Source: Prorocentrum cordatum (taxonomy: Eukaryota; Sar; Dinophyceae; Prorocentrales; Prorocentraceae). From it: 64,000 bases of DNA. Shown in pieces: positions 30,605 through 40,316 of the stretch. The DNA lies in NCBI GenBank assembly GCA_963575745.1, contig CAUYUJ010014192.1:200001-264000 (forward strand), read 5' to 3'. The translations under genes and the position numbers were made by a program. The notes beneath the pieces are model-generated. The model made no database searches. It saw nothing but the letters and a program-made list of their open reading frames with translations, and was not told the origin of the DNA. How positions within the stretch are numbered: position 1 is the stretch's first letter; every line of letters starts with the position of its first letter.

Positions 30605-30775
30605 ATTTGGGCATCTCTAGATCCCAATCTAGTTCCAGTGGCCTCCTGCTTCAAGAGTCGATCTGCTTGTGTTGTCCTGTGTTTTTTCTTTGTGTGGGTC
30701 CGAGCCCAATCTAATTACTGATCCGCCTTCCTATTTCGTGTGTCCACCAGCTTTTCCGACTGGCGGAAATGTGTC
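30605..30775 (+). mobile_element. CACGYCGGTCG-family miniature element, diverged copy
   Basis: Shares AGATCCCAATCTAG, TCAAGAGTCGATCTGCTTG, CCCAATCTAATTACTGATCC and GCCTTCCTATTTCGTG with 38832-38997 and the reverse complement of 59178-59360. Terminal repeats are poorly kept. Confidence 0.5.
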
Positions 30776-30957
30776 AAAATCGGTTTGCGTCAAAAGTGGG
30801 TTGGAAACGCATTGCAGATTCTTTGGTTATGTGTTCTTGTTGAACCGCGTTTTCTTGTGTTCCAAGCGGGAGCGTCGTCCAAGGCAGCTGTAGTTCAGAG
30901 TATGTGTCCGACCAGGGCGGGTGGCGCACCTCTGTCTGTGGGACAACCGAGGACAAC

Positions 30958-31042
30958 GCGCAGACAGACTGACAGACAGGCAGACAGACAGACAGACAGA
31001 CGGACGGACGGACAGACGGACGGACAGTCAGACAGACAGACA
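30958..31042 (+). repeat. (CAGA/GGAC)n tetranucleotide repeat
   Basis: CAGACAGACAGA changing to CGGACGGACGGA and back. Confidence 0.9.
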
Positions 31043-31048
31043 TACATT

Positions 31049-31135
31049 TATGTCGGGCTTGTCCCACTCAGGGGGGACATTCAAAAATAGTCCAAGGGGG
31101 CTATGTTTTCAGTATGTTTGGGCATCCTTTGAGTT

Positions 31136-31190
<55 letters not shown>
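31049..31190 (+). repeat. AAGTCGGGC element, left half, followed by (TA)n
   Basis: TGTCGGGCTTGTCCCACTCAG then GACATTCAAAAATAGTCC matches the family's left end. The right end is missing; a (TA)n run with one G follows at 31136-31185. Confidence 0.6.
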
Positions 31191-31214
31191 AAAATTAGCC
31201 TGACGAAGGACCCA

Positions 31215-32885
31215 ACCATGTGCAGTTGCGAGTACCGCATTGTGGGTACCGGCTTCGGTGAAGCTCCCATGGGGCCACGAAACTTGTGAGCGGTGCGCCG
31301 AAATTGGTGGCGCGGACGCATGTGGACACCGCCACTGGGGCCTTCGGTGTAGCTCCCTATGGGGCCACGAAACGCTGCCCTGGGCGAGGGAGACGCATGC
31401 GAACTGCCCCATTGGGACCTTCGCTGGAGCTCCTTATGGGGCCACGAAGCGCTGTCATGGGTGGGGGACACGCATGCGAACTGCTCCTCTGGCACCTTCG
31501 GTGGAGCTCCCTACGGGGCCACGAAACACTGTCCTGGGCGGGGGGGACGCATGCGAACACCCCCACTGGGGGCTCCCTATGGGGCTACGAAGCGCTGCCC
31601 TGGGTGGTGGAACCGCATGCGGGCACCGCCACTGGGGCCTTCGGTGGAGCTCCCGATTGGGCTACGAAACGCTGCTCTGGGTGGGGGAACCGCATGCGGG
31701 CACCCCCACTGGGGCCTACAGTGGAGCTCCCTATGGGGCCACGAAACGCTGCCCCGGGTGGGGGAACCGCATGCGGGCACCACCACTGGGGCCTTCGGTG
31801 CAGCTCCCCATGGGGCTACGAAGCGCTGTCCTGGGTAGGGGAGACGCATGCGAACACCCCCACTGGAGCCTTCGGTGGAGCTCCCTATGGGGCCACGAAA
31901 CGCTGTCCTGGGTAGGGGAGACGCATGCGAACACCCCCACTGGGGCCTTCGGTGGAGCTCCCTATTAGGCCACGAAGCGCTGCCCTGGGTGGGGGAACCG
32001 CATGCGGGCACACCCACTGGGGCCTACAATGGAGCTCCCTATGGGGCCACGAAACGCTGATCTGGGTGGGGGAACCACATGCGGGCACCGCCACTGGGGC
32101 CTTCGGTGGAGCTCCCTATGGGGCCACGAAGCGCTGCCCTGGGCGGGGGAACCCCATGCGGGCACCCCGACTGGGGCCTTCGGTGGAACTCCCTATGGGG
32201 CTACGAAACGCTGCCCTGGGTGGGGGAACCGTATGCGGGCACCCCCCCTGGGCCTTCGGTGGAGCTCCCTATGGGGCTACGAAACGCTACCCTGGGTGGG
32301 GGAACCGCATGCGGGCACCCCCACTGGGGCCTTCGGTGCAACTCCCTATGGGGCTACGAAACGCTGCCCTGGGTGGGGGAACCGCATGCGGGTACCGCCA
32401 CTGGGGCTTACAGTGGAGCTCCCTATGGGGGCACAAAACGCCGAGCTGGTTGGGGGAACCGCATGCGGGCACCCCCACTGGGGCCTTCGGTGGAGCCCCC
32501 ATATGGGGCTACGAAACGCTGCCCTAGGTGGGGGAACCGCATGCGGGCACCCCCACTGGGGCCTTCGGTGGAGCTCCCTATGTGGCCACGGAACGCTGCC
32601 CTGGGTGGGGGAACCGCATGCGGGCACTCCGACTGGGGCCGTCGGTGGAGCTCCCTATGGGGCCACGAAACGCAGCCCTGGGTGGGGGAACCGCATGCGG
32701 GCACCCCCACTGGGGCCTACAGTGGAGCTCCCTATGGGGCCACGAAGCGCCGAGCTGGGTGGGGGAACCGCATGCAGGCACCCCCACTGGGGCCTTCGGT
32801 GGAGCTCCCGTTGGAGCTACGAAACGTCGCCCTGGGTGGGGGAACCGCATGCGGGCACCCCCACTGGGGCCTTCGGTGGACCCGA
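31215..32885 (+). repeat. 77-bp satellite, about 21 units
   Basis: The unit is GCCTTCGGTGGAGCTCCCTA, TGGGGCCACGAAACGCTGCC, CTGGGTGGGGGAACCGCATG, CGGGCACCCCCACTGGG. GCATGC recurs exactly 77 bp apart (31615, 31692, 31769). The consensus has no stop in any + frame, and 77 is not a multiple of three, so each + frame cycles through all three phases and stays open for hundreds of codons. I treat those frames as repeat artefacts. A single inverted unit lies at 36598-36690 and degenerate relatives at 48430-49110. Confidence 0.97.
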
Positions 32886-33137
32886 AAGCCTGCATTTCCG
32901 GCGATCTGTATCTTTCGATCCCGTTTTTTTTTCTCCTGGAGCTCAATTCGGTCTTGTTGGCCTGCTAGCAGGCTCCGGGACTATCAAGAATGGATTTGGG
33001 ATGAACATTTGTTTGTTCGTTGGAGGCACCGCGCTGTAACAAAAATCACATCGTCGGATGGCCCACTTCGTGCGGCGCGCACAGGCGGACAGCGCGAATT
33101 CTCGCATCGTGGAACAGTTGCAGGGGAAGGTTTTTTG

Positions 33138-33307
33138 TTCGTGCCTGTCCGTCTTCAGGAGGCATGTTCAAAAAGGCATGTTCAAAAATGGTGCAAAAAT
33201 GGTATGGAGACGATTCTTCCAGCATTTTCTACATTTTTTGAATATTTTGTTAGGGTACTTTTGATTTGTCGTTCAAAGTCCCCGTGTAGGGGGACAGGCC
33301 CGACCTA
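33138..33307 (+). mobile_element. AAGTCGGGC miniature element, copy with diverged left end
   Basis: Left end TGCCTGTCCGTCTTCAGGAGG; right end CCCGTGTAGGGGGACAGG then CCCGACCTAA. The interior carries a doubled GGCATGTTCAAAAA. Confidence 0.65.
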
Positions 33308-33394
33308 AGGCTATTCACCAGGCTCCCCGGGACCGTCGAGCTGGCCATTGGGAAGAAGTCCACAGGGGAGCGTCGTTGTGAGGGACGCTACGGA

Positions 33395-33524
33395 TAAGTC
33401 GGGCTTGTCCCTCTACAGGAGGAAAATTCATACGTTTCGATGTTCTTCATTTTCTTGTTGTATGTTTTGAACATTTTCAACTTACCGTCCAAAAAACGCC
33501 TGTAGGGGGACATGCCCGACCTAA
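33395..33524 (+). mobile_element. AAGTCGGGC miniature element, cleanest copy
   Basis: Left end TAAGTCGGGCTTGTCCCTCT then ACAGGAGGA; right end CGCCTGTAGGGGGACATG then CCCGACCTAA. About 130 bp with AT-rich interior. TA flanks both ends. Confidence 0.8.
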
Positions 33525-33527
33525 CGC

Positions 33528-33920
33528 TAGGGGGCTGGTCTACTAACAAGGCGTGCTTATTGGAAGGCAGAAACCACTGTTGGAAGGGCCCAGTGGGAAC
33601 TGCCCTCGTACCCTCTCGGCACACCCCCCTTGGTGCGCGCCGCCAAGAACGAGAGGGGAGGGAGGATGGGCTGGAGTGGTTCGAGGTGTAAGCCCGCGAG
33701 GGGGCGCAACAAAAACGGCACAGGCCAGTAGGACAGCTCGGTGTCGATTTGCCCCTGCCCCTAAAAGCGAGGAGGGAAGAAGGGCGAGCTGGAAAACCAG
33801 ACAACCTCCGATGTATCTGTTCAATCCGTCCCTGAAGTGTGTCTTCGTCCGGGATCCATTCTGGATGGGGCCCGTCTTGGGGTAAGAGAAGGGGGTCAAT
33901 GCCAACGGGAGTCAGCCAGA
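33528..33920. other. Spacer, nothing recognised
   Basis: Overlapping open frames on both strands lack family signatures. Confidence 0.3.
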
Positions 33921-33924
33921 GCGC

Positions 33925-34115
33925 CCGATCTTGCAGGATCCTGCAGGGCAAGGATCGCACTGACCGGGGCTTGTGAACAGGATCCTGCAGGATGTTGCAT
34001 GATCTTTCGCATTGACCTGGGCTTGGATGCAGGATGTTGTAGGATCTTGCAAGAGTCTGCAAGGCCTGATTGCCCCGGGTCTGGATTGACCCGGGTCAGA
34101 AGATCCCCGAGCCCG
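33925..34115 (+). repeat. CAGGATCCTGCAGGATGTTG repeat, three units of about 54 bp
   Basis: AGGATCTTGCAGGATCCTGC, AGGATCCTGCAGGATGTTGC and AGGATGTTGTAGGATCTTGC start successive units, each ending in a TTGACCTGGGCTTG-like stretch. A single related unit lies at 61035-61110. Confidence 0.7.
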
Positions 34116-34364
34116 AAAGCGCTTCCAGGGGTCCGAAGTCACGAGCAGCCGCTTGGATTGAAACAACATATCGTCGGACATTTGGGAATGGCGTGGGACG
34201 GAAGCCCCACGATGGACGCGCACGACGCACGCGAAGGTTGGCGCGGCGCCCGAGGCCGCAGCCGCCGAGAGGCCCGCCCATATCTGCCAGTCGTCGGCGC
34301 CGCCCCCGCCTGGCGAGGGGCAGCATTTCTGCACCGACAGGGAAGTGCAGTCGCAGGCGATGTA

Positions 34365-34407
34365 CATGGGAGGCCCATGCCAAGAAGCACCGTGCCTGCC
34401 TCCAGGG
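34365..34407 (+). mobile_element. CAGTG-ended miniature element, 5' fragment
   Basis: After a TA it reads CATGGGAGGCCCATGCCAAG then AAGCACCGTGCCTGCCTCCA, the left 43 bp of the 176-bp family. It stops exactly where the spliced-leader relic begins. Confidence 0.6.
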
Positions 34408-34429
34408 TCCGTAGCCATTCTGGCCCAAG
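34408..34429 (+). other. Relic of the dinoflagellate spliced leader
   Basis: TCCGTAGCCATTCTGG followed by CCCAAG matches the 22-nt trans-spliced leader known for dinoflagellate mRNAs at 20 of 22 positions; both changes are T to C. It lies on the sense strand 83 bp before the glucosylceramidase ATG. Such relics mark genes that re-entered the genome by reverse transcription of a mature mRNA. Confidence 0.8.
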
Positions 34430-34512
34430 GGCATGCCCGCCCATAAGATGGACAACCCTTGACATCGCGGGCAGCCCTGAGCTTCCGGCGCCTCGCCAGC
34501 AGCTTCTAGTCC

Positions 34513-36342
34513 ATGTTTCTCTCGTCTCGACGGTTCTTGCTGCTCGCCTGCGCGCTCTCCGCCCTCGCTGCCGGGGCCTCGCCTGCGCCGGCGGCCTGCG
34601 GCGCGGCCCGCGGCGGCAGCCGCGCGAGCCCCGGCGTGAGCGCGGACGTGGCCCGGGACGGCGAGCTCGGGGGCCCCGCGCTGGAGCTGCTGCAGCGTCA
34701 GCAGGGGCGGCGCACGTCGGCGGCCTCCGCCGCGGCCGCGGGGCCGGCCGGCGGCCGCCGTGGCAGCAGCGAGGGGCTGGCTGCGGAGGGGCGGCGCCAG
34801 AGGTCCGAGGAGGAGTCCTCGAGCACGCCCCCGCCCGCCGCCCACGCGGCGCAGCGGTGGCAGACGTCGCCCGGGGCCCAGCCGGAGCGCATCGCCCAGC
34901 GCCCCGACGTGGCGTTCGGTGCCGACTTCGACTTCGACGGCCCCACCGTCGAAGTGTCCGACGTGACGGACCAGGTATTGAAGGGCTTCGGCGGAGCATT
35001 CACGGAGGCGAGCGCGGTCGTTTTCCAGAAGCTCAACGCAGAGAAGCAACGCGCGGTGCTGAACGACTACTTCGGGCCAGAGGGGCTCGGGTACACTCTT
35101 GGCCGGGTGCACATCAACAGCTGCGACTTCTCGACGGAGAACTACGCGTTCCACGAGAAGGACGGCGAGTTTGACCTCGCGTCGTTCGACATGAGCGTCG
35201 GGCACGACGCGAAGGCTCTTATACCATTCATCAAGGCCGCCCAGGACGTGATCACGCCGCAGGGCCGTTCCCTGAGACTGCTCGCCACGCCTTGGAGCCC
35301 GCCTGCGTGGATGAAAGAGAACAAGATGATGGATCACTCCAGCAGTCCTTGTTTGCGCAAAGAAGCGGAAGTCCACGCCGCCTGGGCGAAGTATTTCGTG
35401 AAGTGGATCACCGCCTACAAGGACCACGGAGTGCCGATCTGGGCTGTCACGATCCAGAACGAGCCAGAGTACAATGCCTCTTGGGAGGCGTGCCTCTTCA
35501 ATTCCTCGGAGGAGGCCGAATTCCTGGGGACGTACCTGGGCCCCGCCATGAGCTCTGAGCACCCGAACGTCTCGATCTTCGTCTACGACCACGGCAAGAA
35601 CCACGTCGCCCAGTGGGCGAAGGTCATCAGCGAGGATAAGAATGCCGCAAAGTATGCCACCGGCGTCGCTTACCACTGGTACTCTGGCGATTGGTTCGGC
35701 GCCGTCGCCTCGATCCACGCCGCCCTGCCCCAGCTCCAGCTGCTGGCGAGCGAGGCGACCTACGAGCGCTGGCGCTGGAAGGCGGGCGCCACGCTCGAGA
35801 GCGGGGAGTGGAGCATGGGTGAGGGCTATGCGCACGACATCATAGGCGACCTCAACGCCGGGAGCGTCGGCTGGATAGACTGGAACCTCCTGCTGGATGA
35901 GAACGGCGGCCCCAACCATGCAGGCAACGTGTGCGACGCGGCGATGATGGCCAACCTGTCGACAGGGGACGTCTACCGCCACCCGCAGTATTACTTCATC
36001 GGCCATTTTTCCAAGTTTATCCCTCCGGACTCCGTGCGGCTGGTTACGACCGTGGGGCCCACGCCCAGCTACCACGGGATCTGGCGGCCGTACGGCACCT
36101 GCACCGGCGAGGACGGGCTGGCGGCCACGTCCTTCCGCCGCCCGGACGGTCGCGTCTCCACCGTGGTGCTCAACTGCGGCGAGGGCGCCATCGACTTCAA
36201 GCTCCTTCACGGTGGCCGGGCGGCCTCAACGTCCATACCTCCGCACTCTATCCAGACGTACGTGTTTGAGGGCGACAGCGTTGCCTCTCCATCGCGCGCG
36301 GACGATGCTGCTTCATCCGTCGGCGGTAGCCTTGGCGGTTGA
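34513..36342 (+). CDS. GBA1: Glucosylceramidase-like glycoside hydrolase, family GH30
   Basis: A 609-residue single-exon gene. The enzyme would hydrolyse glucosylceramide to glucose and ceramide, or a related beta-glucoside, in a lysosome-like or secreted compartment. The N-terminus MFLSSRRFLLLACALSALAA is a signal peptide. Residues about 30-135 are Ala/Arg/Ser-rich and have no counterpart in the animal enzyme. The family block begins GFGGAFTEASA at 158; then RVHINSCDFSTENY, LLATPWSPPAWMK near 259, the acid/base WAVTIQNEPE (E317), the nucleophile LLASEATYE (E414), GWIDWNLLLDENGGPNH from 453, and HFSKFIPPDSVR. Spacing of the two Glu (97) is close to that of human GBA (105). A C-terminal beta-domain ends at TGA 36340-36342. 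The start is fixed by an in-frame TAG six bases upstream; a four-codon ATG-GAC-AAC-CCT-TGA frame lies at 34448 in the leader. No intron is seen, and a spliced-leader relic precedes it. The substrate is inferred from the family, so another GH30 beta-glucosidase is possible. Confidence 0.93.
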   Translation: MFLSSRRFLLLACALSALAAGASPAPAACGAARGGSRASPGVSADVARDGELGGPALELLQRQQGRRTSAASAAAAGPAGGRRGSSEGLAAEGRRQRSEEESSSTPPPAAHAAQRWQTSPGAQPERIAQRPDVAFGADFDFDGPTVEVSDVTDQVLKGFGGAFTEASAVVFQKLNAEKQRAVLNDYFGPEGLGYTLGRVHINSCDFSTENYAFHEKDGEFDLASFDMSVGHDAKALIPFIKAAQDVITPQGRSLRLLATPWSPPAWMKENKMMDHSSSPCLRKEAEVHAAWAKYFVKWITAYKDHGVPIWAVTIQNEPEYNASWEACLFNSSEEAEFLGTYLGPAMSSEHPNVSIFVYDHGKNHVAQWAKVISEDKNAAKYATGVAYHWYSGDWFGAVASIHAALPQLQLLASEATYERWRWKAGATLESGEWSMGEGYAHDIIGDLNAGSVGWIDWNLLLDENGGPNHAGNVCDAAMMANLSTGDVYRHPQYYFIGHFSKFIPPDSVRLVTTVGPTPSYHGIWRPYGTCTGEDGLAATSFRRPDGRVSTVVLNCGEGAIDFKLLHGGRAASTSIPPHSIQTYVFEGDSVASPSRADDAASSVGGSLGG

Positions 36343-36597
36343 GCTGCGATGCCCCCTGCTCTCAGGGAGTCTTTTTAGAGCCATTTGAAAGAGTGGGTAG
36401 GGTTCCACACTGGAGGTTCGACCCCTGAAGTTTCTGTTGTGATGCCGCCTGCTCCCAGGACGTCACTGTGGAACCATCGTAGAGAGCTTGTGGGGTGCCC
36501 CAACCATCCTGTGGTGTTGGGTCCTCGTTTTGAAGAGACGGTGCCCCGCGTTCCTCTCCTCTCCTCCTTCCTCCTCCTCCCCCTCCTCCCTCCTCCC
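36343..36597. other. 3' flank of the GH30 gene
   Basis: No poly(A) tract is seen after the stop, so the 3' border of any retroposed copy cannot be placed. A CCTCCTCC tract lies at 36556-36597. Confidence 0.35.
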
Positions 36598-36690
36598 TGC
36601 GTTTCACCCGCCCAGTACAGCGTTTCGTGGCCCCATGGGGAGCTCCAGCGAAGGCGCCAGTGGCAGGGTTCGCATGGAGGCCTCGGGCCA
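36598..36690 (-). repeat. Single 77-bp satellite unit in inverted orientation
   Basis: Reverse complement reads CACTGGCGCCTTCGCTGGAG, CTCCCCATGGGGCCACGAAA, CGCTGTACTGGGCGGGTGAA. This is one unit of the 31.2-32.9 kb satellite, 3.7 kb away and on the other strand. Confidence 0.75.
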
Positions 36691-37105
36691 TTTCGGCACA
36701 CCCCTCACGATGATCGTGGCCCCGTAGGGCACCCTGGAGGCAAGCTTCTTTTTTTGAGGGGCCTGCAGAGCCTCCTCCGCCGCCTGCTGCTCACCCCCGC
36801 TGCGGCGGGCGCACTGCGAAGGAGAGGCGGCGCAAGCGTGCGGTATCGTGCAGGGCGACCGGGCGAGCATGCGCAGCACAATCGGAATCGGAGAGTAAAC
36901 TCTCGCCCTTGGTTCGTGCGCATGGTTTTGCTCTTCGCCACCCACCATACCACCCCAACCCAACCCGAAGATGTCAATCTACCCTCCATTTCCGGTGGGG
37001 GGGGGTCGGGGAACATCGAAACAATAAACACATACGGAGCCCATACCCCCTCCCACCCCGAAATTCGGGTCTTCGGGTTGGGTTGGAGTGGTCTGGCAGG
37101 TAGTC
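36691..37105. other. Spacer, nothing recognised
   Basis: Balanced composition but no supported gene. Confidence 0.3.
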
Positions 37106-37210
37106 AGCTATGGAAATCGCGGAGCTCTCGCACCAAAAAAATCAATGGACGTCCTGGGGTCTCAGGGCTGGGATTATGGTGGAAGGTTTCTGGTGGACTG
37201 TCCTCCACTG
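37106..37210 (+). mobile_element. CAGTG-ended miniature element, 3' part
   Basis: Shares ATCAATGGACGTCCTGGGG, TCTCAGGGCTGGG, GGAAGGTTTCTGGTGGACTG and the terminus TCCTCCACTG followed by TA. The left 70 bp of the family are missing. Confidence 0.7.
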
Positions 37211-37483
37211 TATCGACCCCGCTGCCTGAGTTCCGCCCTGCAAATCGCGCCGCTCGTGCGCAAGGGGGGGGATTCAGGGATACACCCCCGGGGGGGCGAT
37301 CCGGACGCGCCCCGATCGAGGCTGGACGCCTCCCCATTCGCACACTCCTGAGATTGCGCTCCGTGTTTGGTGCGCTCGGGAGCGCCACGAGATCGGGACT
37401 TGCAGGGTCGCCATACCCCCTCCGTTGAGCGGCAGCAGGTCCGCGTCGCGTCGACGCGACGACGACGTCCCGTCCCGTAAGCT

Positions 37484-37612
37484 TGGCATCGCTCGGACAT
37501 GTGCATTTTTCTTTCGGCGAGGGCCATCGAGGAGCATCCTTGATGATTTGGCGGAAAAACCACGCACGAAACCGAAAAAAAACACAGGGAATGGACGTCC
37601 GAGCGATGGCCA
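37484..37612 (+). mobile_element. TTGGCATCGCTCGG miniature inverted-repeat element, copy 1
   Basis: Left end TTGGCATCGCTCGGACATG; right end GGACGTCCGAGCGATGGCCA, whose reverse complement repeats the left end with one inserted base. The interior TTTGGCGGAAAAACCACGC and ACACAGGGAATGG is nearly identical to 38592-38728. A TAAG word lies just outside both ends. Confidence 0.8.
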
Positions 37613-37784
37613 GTAAGAGGATCGCGACGGACGGCGTTTCACGAGCCCCGGCCTCCAAGGGGGTCCCTCGCGGGGCTCCCACAGGACAGTGCAGCCAACT
37701 GTTCGGGCTGGGGCGGTCGGCCTCCCAGGGAGCGGGCCGAGGCCTCCTGGGGGGTCCAGGCTGTGGCAGAGTCGTGGCGCGGGG

Positions 37785-37975
37785 AGCTCGGGGGCGGAAA
37801 AGAGGGGGGTGATAACTAGGGGGGGGTGGATATCATGGCGTGGGCCATGATATTTCCCCAGATTTCATGGCGCCTCTTCTTATTTCATTACGTCCCTGGC
37901 CCCCCCGCTGGGCCGCGCACATGCCCGCGGTCATGATTTGCACCCCCCTCTTGGACACCCCCCTCTTGGCCGCTT
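37785..37975 (+). repeat. Dispersed repeat F7, copy 1
   Basis: Nearly identical to 56806-56995 over about 190 bp: GGCGGAAAAGAGGGGGGTGA, GGATATCATGGC, GGGCCATGATATTTCCC, GATTTCATGGCGCCTCTTCT, CATTACGT, GCTGGGCCGCGCACA. ATATCATGGC and GCCATGATAT form a 10-bp inverted repeat within it. Confidence 0.8.
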
Positions 37976-38089
37976 CCGAAGAGCGCGTCAGCGTGTTTGC
38001 GGTAGGTTCTTCTCGTGCCGACGCGGCAGCGACCCCGCCGCGGGCGGTCAAGGCGGAGCGCCACCAGAGGCCCAGAATCGGCTTATGAT

Positions 38090-38560
38090 TGTGGGAAGAT
38101 CGCGCGGTCGAAACGCCGCCGGTCGTTCCAGGTTAGACGATGCACGAGGTGTCAGAATCCATCGCCGTAGTCACGCCACAACCCTGCAGTATCAACCGGA
38201 TGTACCGCTTGGCCACGCCTCTGTTAAGAATTTGGTCGGTGCATGTGTCTTGCTCAGGACCAAGCGCGTGGAGATGAAGCTGGCAGACTGGACACACACT
38301 CTGGGGGTGCATCATGGTCGAGCTTCTCTTTTCTTACGGAGGGATGGACGTAACACCAGTGTGCAGAGACGATCAGCCCATTTGTCATACATACAGTGTC
38401 ACTCACAGCTGCCGCGTCCGTGACTGAGCCTGGCTCTGAGTTCTCCAGAAGGATGTGCACGGAAACGTTGTTCTGCAGTGTCGAGAGTTGGTCTGGCCTC
38501 CCAACCATCCGTTGCTGTTGCACGATCCTGGCGAATGTCGATGGTTCCCTTAGCCATCCA
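38090..38560 (-). other. Coding-looking but unrecognised stretch
   Basis: On - one frame reads SVCPVCQLHLHALGPEQDTC (38300-38240), a possible Cys/His module, and another NVSVHILLENSEPGSVTDAA (38460-38400). Neither has a supported start. They may be exons or remnants. Confidence 0.25.
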
Positions 38561-38591
38561 ACAGACTCGCCTTATCCCGCCGACATACATA

Positions 38592-38728
38592 CCTTGGCAT
38601 CGCTCGGACATGTGCATTTTTCCTTCGGCGAGGACCGTCGAGGAGCATCCTTGCTCATTTGGCGAAAAAACCACGCACGAAACCGAAACAAAAACACAGG
38701 GAATGGACGTCCGAGCGATGGCCAGATA
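38592..38728 (+). mobile_element. TTGGCATCGCTCGG miniature inverted-repeat element, copy 2
   Basis: Left end CTTGGCATCGCTCGGACATG after TAC; right end GGACGTCCGAGCGATGGCCA. Differs from the copy at 37484 at only a few positions in about 130. Confidence 0.8.
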
Positions 38729-38831
38729 ACAGTGAATTCGCCAAAACGACACGAGTGGTGGGGCGCTCCTGAAGTGACCCGCGCACGCCGTGCGCATGTG
38801 TTTTAGTCGGTGTTCCACGCCCCTGTGAGTA

Positions 38832-38997
38832 CACGCCGGTCGTTGGAAGTAGGTATTTTTGGGTCCCCAGATCCCAATCTACGTCAAGCGCCTTCCTACC
38901 TCAAGGATCGGCATGCTCTTGCTGGGTTTCGTTGTTCTCTGGGAGGGCCTGGACCCAATCCGCTTGATCCGCCCTCCTACTTCGTGTTTCTACCTAC
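38832..38997 (+). mobile_element. CACGYCGGTCG miniature element, copy on +
   Basis: Starts CACGCCGGTCGTTGGAAGTA after TA and continues GGTATTTTTGGGTCCC, CAGATCCCAATCTAC. It matches the reverse complement of 59178-59360 for most of its length. The right terminal repeat is missing. Confidence 0.7.
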
Positions 38998-39254
38998 GGC
39001 CCCTGGGTCCTGCCTCCTCCCCCTCTCTCTTCCTCCGCTCCGCTCGCGTCTGTCCTGGGAGGCCTTTTTGGGGCTTAGCGCGTGCAGATTCGTCTCTCGC
39101 CTTCGCCGTGCTGCGCAGAGGGAAGGGTGCGATGCCTACCTTGTCCAGCCCCTTTTCCCAGAGGACGACATCGGAGGGTGACGAGATGGGGCAGCGGAGC
39201 GGGGTGGAGAGCGGCGGGGGCCGTGGAGTGTGTGCGAAGAGTGAGGGCAAGGTG

Positions 39255-39312
39255 GGAGGAGGAGGAGGAGGAGGAGGACGAGGAGGAGGACGAGGAGGAG
39301 GACGAGGATGAG
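39255..39312 (+). repeat. (GGA)n array 4
   Basis: GGA and GAC triplets, purine-rich on +. Confidence 0.8.
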
Positions 39313-39365
39313 GAACATAAAGACAGAGGGGCCAGATACTGTACCGCCACAGCCCCCGACGGATT

Positions 39366-39541
39366 GCAGTGGAAGCCCATGCCAAGAAACACACTGCTTG
39401 CCTCCAGGGTGCCCTGGGTTGCTTGGGTATCGATGGTTTTGCGATGGAGAGCGCGACGTTCCCACATCAAAATCGATGGACGTCCTGTGGTCTCAGGGTT
39501 GGTCTCGTTGTGGAAGGTTTCTGGTGGACTGGCCTCAACTG
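39366..39541 (+). mobile_element. CAGTG-ended miniature element, full copy
   Basis: 176 bp from CAGTGGAAGCCCATGCCAAG to GGCCTCAACTG, followed by TA. The two ends are inverted repeats at 9 of 11 positions. Confidence 0.8.
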
Positions 39542-40052
39542 TACTGGAGAGCAGAAGTCGCAACCATGGTCTCGAGCCCAGCACCGGCAGCGACCAGGGT
39601 CAAGGAACGACGACAATTAGACCGAGCAGTGGACCCGGGTGCCGAGGCACAGAGGCTAGCTAGGAATGACGACGAAGCGGTCACATGACCGACATCGCGA
39701 CGAGACAGACCAGCGGAAGTCGGGGGGGTGGAACCCCTTTTGGGGCTGGAAAAATGTAGCCAGCGAGGGGCGGTGCCGGAACGCACCCGATGAGACCCCG
39801 AATCCGTATTTCTTGACCACGTTGGCCCTCCTCCGAATGTTTGGCTTCCGTGCCAAAGCTCTGGTCTTTGGCGGCCGTTCGCACGATCTCAGCGAGGCGC
39901 AGTTGCTCTAGCGCATTTCGACCAAACAACGGCCATTGGACATACGACTGGGCCGCTCTCGTGTCGGCGTGGGCCCCCAAAAGCAGAGATCACGAGGCGC
40001 CTCACATGTGGTTGGGATCTGAGAAGTTCGAGCTGTACAAGTCAGATTGAGC
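39542..40052. other. Lower-GC stretch, nothing firmly recognised
   Basis: No gene is supported here. Confidence 0.3.
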
Positions 40053-40262
40053 TTCTTGGTCCAGCACAACTGTGTACACAGCCGAACAGAAAGCCAGACA
40101 GGTTGTATAATGTTGGCCCGTTGAAGTGCAGCAGCGTCCCATCGACGTGAGAAACGGATTGAACGAGGCTGACGGGATCGACCAGTCCGTAGCACATCTT
40201 GGGGTTGCGAACGTAGAGAGTCCAGAGACAAAGAACGAGAGGTTCATTACGGAGTATCGTTC
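40053..40262 (-). CDS. Exon candidate, unrecognised protein
   Basis: On - about 68 codons read ILRNEPLVLCLWTLYVRNPK, MCYGLVDPVSLVQSVSHVDG, TLLHFNGPTLYNLSGFLFGC, VHSCAGPRSSI, ending at TGA 40048-40050. Composition is natural and contains hydrophobic segments. The upstream side opens after a TGA, so it would need an upstream exon. Family unknown. Confidence 0.3.
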
Positions 40263-40316
40263 AATCACGCTACAGACGAGCTGAATCGATCACGGATTTT
40301 CGTCCGACGCCGAGGC

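Noticed and set aside
34096-36210. A 704-codon open frame antisense to the GH30 gene
   Set aside because: Strong G/C-ending codons of the sense gene remove stops on the other strand; the antisense protein has no family motif.
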